Positions 16,023 to 24,768 of a DNA stretch of 48,356 bases are shown in pieces. Position numbers and translations under genes: made by a program. Under the pieces are notes generated by a model. The model saw nothing but the letters and a program-made list of their open reading frames with translations. It did no database searches and was not told the origin of the DNA. The DNA is taken from NCBI GenBank assembly GCA_964510375.1, contig CAZEBR010000008.1:1-48356 (forward strand). Direction: 5' to 3'. The stretch comes from CAYLJV01 sp964510375 (GTDB lineage: Archaea; Hadarchaeota; Hadarchaeia; Hadarchaeales; JAGGTB01). The stretch's first letter is position 1; each line of letters starts with the position of its first letter.

Positions 16023-16352
16023 CTATCCTACTTGCGAAAATAAGTAAGTGGCCAAGGAAAGCAAGGCAAAAATATCGCCGAACACAACAATATTCAGAAA
16101 GAGAATTCTAAAATTCGCTTGCTCTATAGCCGGCTTTGAAACGATATACAAAACTGTGGAAGTCCCCCCGAAAAAACCGAGAGTTACAGTTGCAGCAAGA
16201 TGAGCCGAAAACCCCATCACTAGAAGAAAGAACGCAGCAAAACCCGCGGCGATAAGCGCCAATGTGAACGGATAAATAAGGATTAAAAATATTCTTCTCC
16301 TTTTAGACTCAGGAGATATCTTATCTTTTTTCTTCTCGTTATTGTAGCTCAA
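16023..16352 (-). CDS. Small membrane protein coupled to atpC
   Basis: A protein of 109 residues not recognised as a known family. A highly charged, basic N-terminus (KKKDK...SKRRR) is followed by three likely membrane helices, at about 22-48, 50-71 and 83-106, so the start is probably cytoplasmic. The gene overlaps the 3' end of atpC by 14 bases, which suggests translational coupling. Its stop abuts atpH from the other side. Position inside the ATP synthase cluster suggests an assembly or rotor-ring role, loosely like bacterial AtpI/UncI, but no similarity is claimed. Confidence 0.6.
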   Translation of the reverse strand: MSYNNEKKKDKISPESKRRRIFLILIYPFTLALIAAGFAAFFLLVMGFSAHLAATVTLGFFGGTSTVLYIVSKPAIEQANFRILFLNIVVFGDIFALLSLATYLFSQVG

Positions 16353-17484
16353 TTTTTCTCCTTCGGATTAGATTATTTTCAATCTCTGCAGGCTCTATAC
16401 CTTCAGATTTGAGCCCGATAATGGTTCTGAGATTTCTGACTTCAGTTTCCATCAGGTAAATATATGAGAGCACTGGAGCCAGCGAAAAAGGATTAGAAAG
16501 CGAAATTCTGCGACAAGTCCTTAGAAATTCTTCATCGAAAGTTCTTTCAATATCGAATAGGGAGTTAGTTTCCTCGTATTTATTTAGACCCTCTTGAACG
16601 ATTTGACTGTAGACAGTCCCCGACAAAACATCGGCGGCCGACTGTATGTCCTTCGCCGCTGCCATGTCCTTTAACTGTTCATCCGTTAACCTGTACGAGG
16701 GAACGGTGAATTCGGATATCCTCTCGGGCGGAATATCCTCTCTCTTTAATCTCAAAATCAACTTGACGTTAGTAAGATCGAGCTTCGTGCCGATTATATC
16801 CTTCAAAACATCCCTCTGGGCCTTCTTCTCCTTTACCATTTCCCAAAGACTCTCGTAGTAAGCCCTATCCAAAGCCCTGAGAAGAAGAAACACACCTTTT
16901 TCTTCATCCATCTCATCGTAGGCCTCAGAGAACGGTTCGTAATACTCGGAACCTTCCAGACATTCCAAAAATCTTTCAAGATTCTCCGCCGAAGTGAGCA
17001 TTTCAAGCCTTTCTTGGGAAAAGGTCGGCGACGAAAGAAGGAATTTATCCAGTTCCTCCCCAGAAACTCCTCTATTAAGTCCGATAACTATACCTTTCAA
17101 GTTTTGGAGATCTATAGATCCTATGACTTTCTCTATCGTTTCCTTTCTTTCCTCCGGAACTACCTCCAAAATATCCTCATAACGGTCTCTCGAATACAAG
17201 TTGAGGGCCTTTTCAACCTCGGCAAGTCTAATCTTACCCTCCAATGATACCTCGCTGACGTATTCCTTGTACTCAGTGTCCTCAAGAAACGTGAGAACCT
17301 GTTTCGCCTGGGGGGACTCCAGAAGTTCATCCAGGCGAGACTCTGAAAGAATATTCGCCTCCCAAGCGTTCATCTTTGCGCTCGAATGCACATATGGAAT
17401 AAGCTTAATGGCCCGATAAAATATAAAAACAGAAATAACCGAGAGTCCAGCAATAACTCCGAGCAAAAGTGTTATATCATCCAT
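16339..17484 (-). CDS. atpC: A-type ATP synthase subunit C (rotor-stalk socket, V-ATPase d-like)
   Basis: The 381 residues are mostly helical with the internal repeats of the subunit C/d family. These include LLRALDRAYYESLWEMV, DLTNVKLILRLKREDIPPERI, and the C-terminal SLAPVLSYIYLMETEVRNLRTIIGLKSEG with a basic end. The protein links the central stalk to the proteolipid ring. An N-terminal hydrophobic helix (residues 4-26) precedes the soluble domain, as in several archaeal homologues. It is separated from atpK by 233 bases. Confidence 0.92.
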   Translation of the reverse strand: MDDITLLLGVIAGLSVISVFIFYRAIKLIPYVHSSAKMNAWEANILSESRLDELLESPQAKQVLTFLEDTEYKEYVSEVSLEGKIRLAEVEKALNLYSRDRYEDILEVVPEERKETIEKVIGSIDLQNLKGIVIGLNRGVSGEELDKFLLSSPTFSQERLEMLTSAENLERFLECLEGSEYYEPFSEAYDEMDEEKGVFLLLRALDRAYYESLWEMVKEKKAQRDVLKDIIGTKLDLTNVKLILRLKREDIPPERISEFTVPSYRLTDEQLKDMAAAKDIQSAADVLSGTVYSQIVQEGLNKYEETNSLFDIERTFDEEFLRTCRRISLSNPFSLAPVLSYIYLMETEVRNLRTIIGLKSEGIEPAEIENNLIRRRKIELQ

Positions 17485-17717
17485 CTATATCGCCTTATTT
17501 TGACCTCTTTCCACCATCGGGTTCATATGTCCTATTAGTCATCTCGTGCATCGCCAGATACGACCATTCCCTCAGGATTTAAAATCTTTATCCATTTTAT
17601 GATATTTCCGATCTACGCTGATTCACGACTGATATCCACTATGAGCACTTATGAAGCAATGGCACCACTGTTTTAAAAACGAATTTCGTCGAAAGTAGGG
17701 ACTTCTTCCGTTCGACC
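17485..17717 (-). promoter_or_regulatory. Spacer between atpK and atpC with possible terminator and promoter
   Basis: On the minus strand, just after atpK, the small hairpin ACGAA/TTCGT is followed by a five-T run (around 17672-17690). Further on, GATTTTAAATC around 17575-17585 is a TATA-like element about 95 bases before atpC. The spacer may therefore separate an atpI-K transcript from an atpC transcript. No gene is seen. Confidence 0.35.
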
Positions 17718-18197
17718 TTAGAATATTCCCAAGCTTATCAACAACAGGAACGATGCCAGGAATCCTAGAATGGCGTACGTCTCGGGCATTACAGTATAGA
17801 CGACCAAGTTTCCGAAAGTTTCCGGTCTCTTAGCGACGGCTCCACAGCTGGCCGATGCGACTTGGCTCTGCCAATAGGCCGTAAAACCTTGAAGTATAGC
17901 GGGGACGGACGCGGCTAAAGCCGTAAGTCCAAGCCCTTGTGCCAAATTCACCGTACCGCCGCCCAAGATACCAGTACCAATCATGATCAATACCCCGACG
18001 ATAAATCCATAGAATCCCTGAGTACCGGGCAAAATCTCTAGAACAAACAGATTTCCAAATCTCTCCGGCTGTTCAGCGGTGATGCCTGCAGCAGTCACTC
18101 CGGCCGAGCCCACCGCAAGGGCGGACATTATTCCTGGAATACCCACGGCCAAACCGATTGCAATCGCAACCAATACCACTGGGTCCATATTATCCAC
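17718..18197 (-). CDS. atpK: A-type ATP synthase proteolipid subunit K (c-ring)
   Basis: At 159 residues this is a duplicated hairpin with four membrane helices. The first half has LPGTQGFYGF (T59, Q60, Y63) and the second has MPETYAILGF, with the single ion-carrying glutamate E139. The first hairpin lacks a carboxylate, so each subunit carries one ion site per four helices. T, Q and Y in helix 2, glutamines at 103 and 110, and E139 resemble the sodium site described for Enterococcus hirae NtpK. Sodium coupling is therefore possible, but that is inference. It overlaps the atpI stop region by eight bases. Confidence 0.94.
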   Translation of the reverse strand: MDNMDPVVLVAIAIGLAVGIPGIMSALAVGSAGVTAAGITAEQPERFGNLFVLEILPGTQGFYGFIVGVLIMIGTGILGGGTVNLAQGLGLTALAASVPAILQGFTAYWQSQVASASCGAVAKRPETFGNLVVYTVMPETYAILGFLASFLLLISLGIF

Positions 18198-20301
18198 TCC
18201 ACGATTTAGTGTACTTCCTTATAAGTTTAAAGGGAGAGTATTCCTCGCCTCCACTCTCGTAAAAAGTCTGGAAAAACTCCGCATAATGCAAACGCATTGT
18301 ATGAACGAAGCCCGTGATGGAATTGATAAACATATTAAAGAAGTGACCTACCACAAGTACTACCACTACCCCCACAACACTCACAGCTGCAAGAACGTAA
18401 GAAAGAACTCCAGAAAAAGTTCCGGGGTAGATCATGGTGAAGAATATCCGGGCTATCTCGTTAATCACCAAAGCAATTACCGAGGTGGCCACGCCAAGCG
18501 CAAGAATTCTAGTGTAGGATACGACGTTCGAAACGAAATCTATTACCGAATATATCGTATTGACGGCGCCGCCTATCCTATCTCTCATCGAAGCTCCTTC
18601 GGCCGTAACCCTTCCCAAAGTGGAAAGTACAACTCCGCCGTAAAACAGCCCTTGGTATATGACAACCAAGGTCGATTTTGACCCGAGCGGATTAAAGGCT
18701 TCAAAAAGCTCCATCTCGGGGAAGAAAAACAGACCAAACTCCTGACCCATACCCACCACGCAAAAAGCGAGTGAAAACAGGCCGAGGAGTAGTAAAGTAT
18801 TTCCGATGTTATTCAAAAACACTCTTCTCCATTTACTTCTGAGAATATTCTTTCTTACCCCGGCGACAGCAAAGCCTATTCCTAAATGTAATATTCCGAA
18901 ATACACCGTCAACTTCAAGAAAGGTATAGGATTCCGGATTGGATCTGTCCAGAGAGGACCGAAAACGGTCGATAATCCCTTACCTAACGCACTTTGAGGG
19001 CCTAAAATATTCGGCAATATCTCACCGAAGGCACCGCCAAACCAGCTGCCAAACAAAGCGCCGGCCAAAATGGTCCCAATTGCCCCCGCAATCATGATAT
19101 ATCTGAGGCGTTTCGAAAACATATTCTTGATGAAAGTCATTCCCGAAAGAAACAGAGCGAGTATAAGCAGCCCGTAACCTGCATCGGACAACGTAAAACC
19201 GAAAAATATCGAAAAGGTGATCGCCACGATGAGCGTTGGGTCCGTAGAATCGTACCTAGGAAGGCTATACATCTCCGTCAGGTACTCGTAACTATCGACT
19301 CCCCTTGGGTTCTCCAACCTGACCGGGGTTTCGGAAATGTCAGTCTCGGACGGATCGTATACTTTCATCAAATAGGCTCCCTCAGTCGCTTCCTCGATCG
19401 CCTCCTCTACCTCCTCCACCTCTTCCTTCGGAGCCCAACCCTCTATGATGGTGGTCGAATCCGTCCTTCCAAAAAGCTGAAGGCTCTCCTGACGTTCCTG
19501 CTCAATTTTGAGAACTTCGGCTAGAGCGTTGATTTTATCAGCTTTCTCCTCCCTAATCTTCTCAATCTCCTCTCGAACCCGATCTTCTTCATTCTCATAC
19601 TTTTCTATCTCCTCATCCAAGTCCTCCAAGAATTCCTCCGGAGTTTTATCAGAAACAGGCAAATCCAGGCTTTCTACTCCAAATTTATACTTTATCGGCC
19701 TAAGATCAGAAAAATATTCCTTTCTACAAATCAAAACGACTATCCTAGTATTTCCCTCTCCAAAGGCCGCCAAAAACACCTTATCCGACAGTGAATCTTT
19801 AATCTCATCCGTAAAATCATCAAGCTCGTCCTCCGATATCTGACCTACATCTATCTCTATTCGCTCGGTGGATTGAAGGTACTCCAAAGGAAGATCGATA
19901 CCAACTAATTTGGAGAGTATATCCACCTTATCCTTGAGTTCCTCCCTCTCACCCTGAATCTCTTGGAGTCTAGAGCTCAATTCGTCCATCTTCGGCTCTA
20001 TTTCCTCCAGTATCTCCCTGGAGTACTCAAGAATGTAATCGATGGATTCATCCTCCAGTTCCATTTCCGTATCCATTTCAAGAGTCTCGAAAAACTCCTG
20101 AGCTTCCTCCATTCTCCCAAGAACGGAATTTATTTCGAAAAATTCTTCCTCCATCTCCTCGGCCTCGATCTCTTCCATCGAAACTTCCCTAAATTGGGCT
20201 ACTCCTGTTTCGTGCAAACCCGAAAGAACTTTATCTCGACTAGACTGGGTGACTACTGCTCTAAATCCCTTCATCTCAGCGGGCCTTAACAAACCTCTCA
20301 C
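18190..20301 (-). CDS. atpI: A-type ATP synthase membrane subunit I (a-subunit)
   Basis: The protein has 703 residues. The N-terminal half is a cytoplasmic coiled-coil/alpha-beta domain (to about residue 345) that anchors the peripheral stalks. The C-terminal half has about seven to eight membrane helices, starting at TLIVAITFSIFFGFTLSDAGYGL. The long tilted helices near the end include VVSYTRILALGVATSVIALVINEIA, which carries the arginine that faces the proteolipid glutamate. A TATA-like CATAAAAG lies about 50 bases before the ATG on the minus strand. Confidence 0.95.
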   Translation of the reverse strand: MRGLLRPAEMKGFRAVVTQSSRDKVLSGLHETGVAQFREVSMEEIEAEEMEEEFFEINSVLGRMEEAQEFFETLEMDTEMELEDESIDYILEYSREILEEIEPKMDELSSRLQEIQGEREELKDKVDILSKLVGIDLPLEYLQSTERIEIDVGQISEDELDDFTDEIKDSLSDKVFLAAFGEGNTRIVVLICRKEYFSDLRPIKYKFGVESLDLPVSDKTPEEFLEDLDEEIEKYENEEDRVREEIEKIREEKADKINALAEVLKIEQERQESLQLFGRTDSTTIIEGWAPKEEVEEVEEAIEEATEGAYLMKVYDPSETDISETPVRLENPRGVDSYEYLTEMYSLPRYDSTDPTLIVAITFSIFFGFTLSDAGYGLLILALFLSGMTFIKNMFSKRLRYIMIAGAIGTILAGALFGSWFGGAFGEILPNILGPQSALGKGLSTVFGPLWTDPIRNPIPFLKLTVYFGILHLGIGFAVAGVRKNILRSKWRRVFLNNIGNTLLLLGLFSLAFCVVGMGQEFGLFFFPEMELFEAFNPLGSKSTLVVIYQGLFYGGVVLSTLGRVTAEGASMRDRIGGAVNTIYSVIDFVSNVVSYTRILALGVATSVIALVINEIARIFFTMIYPGTFSGVLSYVLAAVSVVGVVVVLVVGHFFNMFINSITGFVHTMRLHYAEFFQTFYESGGEEYSPFKLIRKYTKSWSG

Positions 20302-20682
20302 CTTCTAATTAGACTAGATATTCATCCACCGTTCTTCACGATTTGATTTAACTTTTATGCCGAAAGACATTTCCTCAATCTCGAAATTTCAAGAATTATA
20401 AACCCTATTTTTGTTAATCTATCTCGATAATAGCCCAATAAACAAAAAAGTCGCGCCACGAAGAATGAAAAATATAAAGATCGTTTTCCGGCAGAACTCA
20501 TGCCTCATTGGGCAAAGAGAGGAATTATTAAATAAATAATAACTTAAAAATCATAGTTGTATCAAAGCAAAGTAGCAAGCAGAACGATCCAAGTGCGAGC
20601 AGATAGCTAGTAGCTTTGGGGATATCTGTTTCTCAATCCGTAATTTTTATACCATCACATTCCTGAATCATGGTGATAGCCA
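20302..20682. promoter_or_regulatory. 381-base divergent region between atpI and atpE
   Basis: On the minus side, CATAAAAG near 20350-20357 fits an atpI promoter. On the plus side, TTTTTATACC at about 20644-20652 fits atpE, with GGTGAT (20672-20677) as ribosome-binding site. A third plus-strand TATA, AAATATAAAG near 20470-20479, points to a start near 20500. There an ATG begins an 11-codon frame, MPHWAKRGIIK (20500-20535). CAAAGC (about 20563) and GCTTTG (about 20613) could pair around a 45-base loop. No larger gene is seen. Confidence 0.4.
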
Positions 20683-21306
20683 ATGGACAATATAGAGAAA
20701 ATTACCGAAAGTCTGGAGAAAGAAGCTAAGGAAAAGAAAGAGAAACTCATCGAAGAAGCGAAAGAAAAAGCAGAAAAAAGAAAGTCAGAAGCCAGAGAAA
20801 CGGCCAAAGAAGAATCAGAGGAAATAATCCAAGAGGGAAAAAAAGAAGCAGAAGCAAGGGAAAAAAGAATCCTCTCAAACGCCAAAACCGAGGCCAGAAG
20901 AAAGAAACTCGAATTCAAGGACGAGATGAGTAAAAGAGTATTTGAAAGTGTCAAAGAGAGACTTGAGGAGCTAAGGGAGAATCAGGAAAAATACAAAAAA
21001 ACTATACAAAACCTCGTCGTCGACGGAGGAATATCAGTTGGAGGAGGAAATCTAGAGGTTATCGTTCCGAAGGGAGAGAATTTCCTCTCCGATGGAGAAG
21101 TAGAGGAGCTAGAGAATGAAATTGAAAAAGAAACCGGAAATGAAACTTCTTTAGAAATCATAGAGGAACTCGCAAAATCGAAGGGCGGAGTTATCGTCAG
21201 AAAAGGCGACCGAACGCTCCAGTGTAACAACACATTTGAGGCTCGATTAGAGAGAATGAGGGACTCGTTGAGAACAGAAGTGATTAACAAACTCTTTGAA
21301 TCGTAA
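20683..21306 (+). CDS. atpE: A-type ATP synthase peripheral-stalk subunit E
   Basis: The protein has 207 residues. The first 90 or so form a highly charged coiled-coil helix (KEAKEKKEKLIEEAKEKAEKRKSEA), and the rest is the globular head-binding domain with GGNLEVIVPKGE, SKGGVIVRKGDRTLQCNNTFEARLERMRDSLRTEVINKLF. The last stretch is the family signature. It pairs with AtpH. In most archaea it sits between atpK and atpC on the same strand. Here it is alone and divergent, with its own promoter. Confidence 0.93.
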   Translation: MDNIEKITESLEKEAKEKKEKLIEEAKEKAEKRKSEARETAKEESEEIIQEGKKEAEAREKRILSNAKTEARRKKLEFKDEMSKRVFESVKERLEELRENQEKYKKTIQNLVVDGGISVGGGNLEVIVPKGENFLSDGEVEELENEIEKETGNETSLEIIEELAKSKGGVIVRKGDRTLQCNNTFEARLERMRDSLRTEVINKLFES

Positions 21307-21372
21307 TTAGCTCCACTCTACCATTGAAAATGAGATTTATCGAACGAAATATTTTTGCTTATCCATTTGGTT

Positions 21373-23241
21373 TCATTCGTTCTCTTCTCTCTCCAGCAAG
21401 ACTCCCACGATCCGAGCGAACGCAGGTCTCGTTATTAGCACGCTTACGAGAACTCCAAACAGCGTTACCAGCGCAAAGCCCCTCATCGGACCGAATCCGA
21501 ATATCGCAAGAGCCACCATAGCAGCGACTGTGGTAGCGGCGGCGGAAAATATAACTGCAAAAGCCCTGCCCGTGCGCCTATCTATCGGCAACTTACCCTG
21601 TTCCGAAGTTTTTTCGGCCAGAACTTCGTCAGCGATAATGATCTGATGATCTACCCCGGTACCCACAACCGCGATAAGGCCGCCTATACCGGGAAGACCG
21701 ATGGACATGAATGGAGACGCTATGGAAGCCGCCCCGAGCGTTATCACCACCTCGCTGATCATGGTCAACAGAAGCGGAACTACAATTTTGAACCTTTTGT
21801 AGAACGCAAAAACCAAAGTACCCACAACAGCGAAAGCTGCAAGCCCCGCAAACAGAGCTTCCTCCATAAAGTTACCGCTCAAACGCCTGTCCACCCTTTC
21901 AGAACTTACCGGCTTGATTTCAATAGGAAGACTTCTAGAAAGAATGGTTTTAAGGTCCCTTGCCTCGTCCTGACTTCCCAAACCGGTGATGGAGAGACTA
22001 TCGAGTTTCTGCCCGGCCACGTTCTCGTCGAGTGTCGGGGAGGATCTGTATCCACAAACTCTCTCAGCTACCCAAGAAAAAATGCTTTCCTCTCTGTCAT
22101 CGACCTGACGAGAAATATAATCAATGTTGAACTCAGTTGTGTTGTCCAAAACTAAACTATCTCCCTTCCGAAGACTGCTAGGAAAATCCGCCTTTCCACC
22201 GAGCCATATCACTCGGGAATAACGGCCCGAATTCTTCTTCAAGAAGTCTCGAGAATCGGATGAAATCGGAGAATCAGAATTCATGTCGACTCTTACGACC
22301 GGCACCTGCAAATAGAATTCTCTTTCCCCTCTCGCCGTTTCAAAAGTAACTTTAAACTTGCGTAGGTCCGAATTGTAGGAGAGATAAGACTCGTCCAATT
22401 CCGGCATGAGAGTACTGGGCAGGAGAACAATCGAGCTTCCTGGGCGATCCAAATATATTACTCCAGGCTCCCCAGCCTTCCCCTCCGTCAGGTCCTCCCA
22501 CCTCTCCGGACCATTATCTGCCAGATTGAAGGGAAGTACTATTCCCTGTCCGGGTTCCTTCCTTATCGTTCCGGTATCCCCAATATGTTTGTCCCATAGA
22601 ACCAAAGTATTATCCACAAAAATCTCCAGTCTACCAGTATGGCCCAGAAGTTTTCTGGCCTCCGCGGGATCGGTGAGGGAAACTTCGTACATTATGAATC
22701 TGGATCCAATCGGTTTGAACTGAGCCCCCAATGTTCCCTGTGGGTCCACTCTATCACTCAAATCATCCATAAGCTGTTCCCGTATTCGGGACTTCTGCCG
22801 GCTCGCACTGAAATCAGCGAATTTGAAGCTGTCCCCCAACAAACTCACATTATCGCCCAAGGCGGAAGCGAAGGCGTTTTCTGTTATCGATTCCATAATC
22901 AGCAAATTAAGCTCCTCAGATCCGGATAAATTATTGTCAGTCATCAGAAGCCGGATCTCTAAACGTAGCTTATTTTCCAATCTACTGATGAACCTACCGG
23001 CTTCAGCCGAATCTTGCAGAGGGGAGTCAAATCTCACTCTGGCCTCGCGGGCCTGTAGCTGGAGCATGATCCTCGATCCGCCGGTAATATCTATTCCCCA
23101 ATTAGGACCCCTCACGTACTCCCCCAGAGGTGCCCCTTCCGGTTGAGAATCGGCTGGTTTCCAAGGAGCCATTATAAACAGAGCGGAGATAAACAGGGCT
23201 ATAACCAATAAAACGATTCTCCTATCCCTAAATCCTCGCAT
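21373..23241 (-). CDS. secD: Protein-export membrane protein SecD
   Basis: The 622 residues start with one membrane helix (RIVLLVIALFISALFIMAPW), followed by the D1 motif NWGIDITGGSRIMLQL and a large extracytoplasmic domain. A five-helix bundle from about residue 460 contains GLPGIGGLIAVVGTGVDHQIIIADEVL. With SecF it forms the RND-type complex that assists SecYE-driven export. The start overlaps the secF end by 14 bases. An apparently normal terminator is not obvious in the short gap to atpE, with which it converges. Confidence 0.93.
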   Translation of the reverse strand: MRGFRDRRIVLLVIALFISALFIMAPWKPADSQPEGAPLGEYVRGPNWGIDITGGSRIMLQLQAREARVRFDSPLQDSAEAGRFISRLENKLRLEIRLLMTDNNLSGSEELNLLIMESITENAFASALGDNVSLLGDSFKFADFSASRQKSRIREQLMDDLSDRVDPQGTLGAQFKPIGSRFIMYEVSLTDPAEARKLLGHTGRLEIFVDNTLVLWDKHIGDTGTIRKEPGQGIVLPFNLADNGPERWEDLTEGKAGEPGVIYLDRPGSSIVLLPSTLMPELDESYLSYNSDLRKFKVTFETARGEREFYLQVPVVRVDMNSDSPISSDSRDFLKKNSGRYSRVIWLGGKADFPSSLRKGDSLVLDNTTEFNIDYISRQVDDREESIFSWVAERVCGYRSSPTLDENVAGQKLDSLSITGLGSQDEARDLKTILSRSLPIEIKPVSSERVDRRLSGNFMEEALFAGLAAFAVVGTLVFAFYKRFKIVVPLLLTMISEVVITLGAASIASPFMSIGLPGIGGLIAVVGTGVDHQIIIADEVLAEKTSEQGKLPIDRRTGRAFAVIFSAAATTVAAMVALAIFGFGPMRGFALVTLFGVLVSVLITRPAFARIVGVLLEREENE

Positions 23242-24142
23242 GGTATTTATCCTCCTCCGATTCTTGATGCCTTATTATCAATCCGGAGTTTAGAAGCCAC
23301 GTGTTGACCATGTCAACAAGAATCCCGATTGCTATAACCGCAGAGATTTGATTCAACTCGGGAGCGGTCGTAACCAAATTAAGAGCAATCATGGCCGCAG
23401 CCGAGGTCGTGCTCATCTTCATACCGGTGGACATCGCATTTCCAGCACGCTCTCGGTCCGTGCCGCCCTTCCGTTTGATGATGTTAGTACTTAGGAGGAT
23501 GTTGGTATTCACAGCGTAGCCAAAAATCAGAAGTATCCCTGCCATAGAAGCCCTAGTAAGCTGGATATTGAAGAGAGCCATCGCACCTAATATGCCGAGA
23601 AAGTCCATCCCTATCACCAACAAAATTCCTCCAACGACGGTATAACGGCGCAGGGAAATGAAAAGAATTATTGCCATCGCTATCATCGCAGCTATGGCCG
23701 CATTTCTGGACTGAGTCACGTAAATATCCGTAATTGTGGAGCCCATAGACTCTACATTAATAGTCGGATTGCCAGATATTCCAAGATTTGTTAATTCCCC
23801 CCTCATCCACTCATTAAAATCAGCTATCTCCTGATTATCAAGGTAGACTTCCGTGGTTTCTATTTGAATGCCGTCCTCCGAAGTCCGTATCTCAACCTCT
23901 GTGCCCGGCGGTAGCTCCTCCAAGAAACTCGATTTTAAGTTATTTAACTGATCCGATTCAGGCCTCTCAATGTTATCGACGCTGATCAAACTCCCTCCTT
24001 GAAAGTCCATTCCGAGGGGAACGGGATTTCCATCAGTATACCAGTTTAAAGCAAGCATTGAACCGAAAAAAGCCGCGAGAATGATGGGAATACCGATCAG
24101 CTTTTTGTGTGAAAGATTCTTTACCGGCCAAGAAATATCCAT
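23228..24142 (-). CDS. secF: Protein-export membrane protein SecF
   Basis: The 304 residues start with a hydrophobic helix after HKKLIGIPII, then the signature PLGMDFQGGSLI. An external domain follows, then a five-helix bundle with MAGILLIFGYAVNTNILLSTNIIKRKGGTDRERAGNAMSTGMKMS. The ATG at 24140-24142 is preferred over the TTG just before it, because GGTGAT lies three bases before the TTG-ATG pair and would touch the TTG. secF precedes secD in one transcript. Confidence 0.93.
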   Translation of the reverse strand: MDISWPVKNLSHKKLIGIPIILAAFFGSMLALNWYTDGNPVPLGMDFQGGSLISVDNIERPESDQLNNLKSSFLEELPPGTEVEIRTSEDGIQIETTEVYLDNQEIADFNEWMRGELTNLGISGNPTINVESMGSTITDIYVTQSRNAAIAAMIAMAIILFISLRRYTVVGGILLVIGMDFLGILGAMALFNIQLTRASMAGILLIFGYAVNTNILLSTNIIKRKGGTDRERAGNAMSTGMKMSTTSAAAMIALNLVTTAPELNQISAVIAIGILVDMVNTWLLNSGLIIRHQESEEDKYHARI

Positions 24143-24369
24143 CAAATCACCAAGCTGTTACACCTAGAGGAAAGTTTTCCCGCTTCATTTTATTCGGATA
24201 ATGGATTTTTTGATTCATTGTATCTTCTTTAGTTTTCCTTGGTCGTTTCGCTAAAAGTGTTTATTGGAACTTAATAAGTTTCCTCCGGATTAAGCTCCCT
24301 AAACCCGAAAGCGAGAGATACGTCTAAGTTTTTAGAAAAAACAAAGTGAGCTGAAAACAAATATGTCCT

Positions 24370-24768
24370 TCAATCTACCAAACGGAACTTGTATCCGTAG
24401 TATATCATTCCCTCTTTACCGTCCTCGCCCACGCGCCTAAACATCTTCTTCACCTTTTTCCCAATCTCAACCTCCTCAGGATCGACATCGATAATTTGGC
24501 CGGTTATCCTCGGTCCTTCCTCCAGCTCTATTATAGCCAACACGTAGGGCGCTTGATCCTCGAACCCTTCCAGTGGTTCCATTATCTTCGTATACGAGAC
24601 GATTTCACCCTTCCCACTTAGCTGGTACGACTCCATGCCACTCATTCTACGACAGTTCGGACATATGCTCCTGGGAGGGAAGAAAACGCTATCACAATTC
24701 TTGCACTTGGTTCCTATCAGGTTGTATCTTTCCGGTATCTTTCTCCAAAACTTTGGAACTGCCGGCAT
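24370..24768 (-). CDS. DUF35 OB-fold protein with rubredoxin-like zinc ribbon
   Basis: The protein has 132 residues. An N-terminal helix (PKFWRKIPERYNLIGTKC) leads into a zinc ribbon with CKNC and CPNC, followed by the OB-fold (GKGEIVSYTKIMEPLEGFEDQAPYVLAIIELEEGPRITGQI). In archaea this protein bridges acetoacetyl-CoA thiolase and HMG-CoA synthase in one complex with a shared CoA site. The gene order here, directly abutting the thiolase stop, is exactly that arrangement. Confidence 0.92.
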   Translation of the reverse strand: MPAVPKFWRKIPERYNLIGTKCKNCDSVFFPPRSICPNCRRMSGMESYQLSGKGEIVSYTKIMEPLEGFEDQAPYVLAIIELEEGPRITGQIIDVDPEEVEIGKKVKKMFRRVGEDGKEGMIYYGYKFRLVD

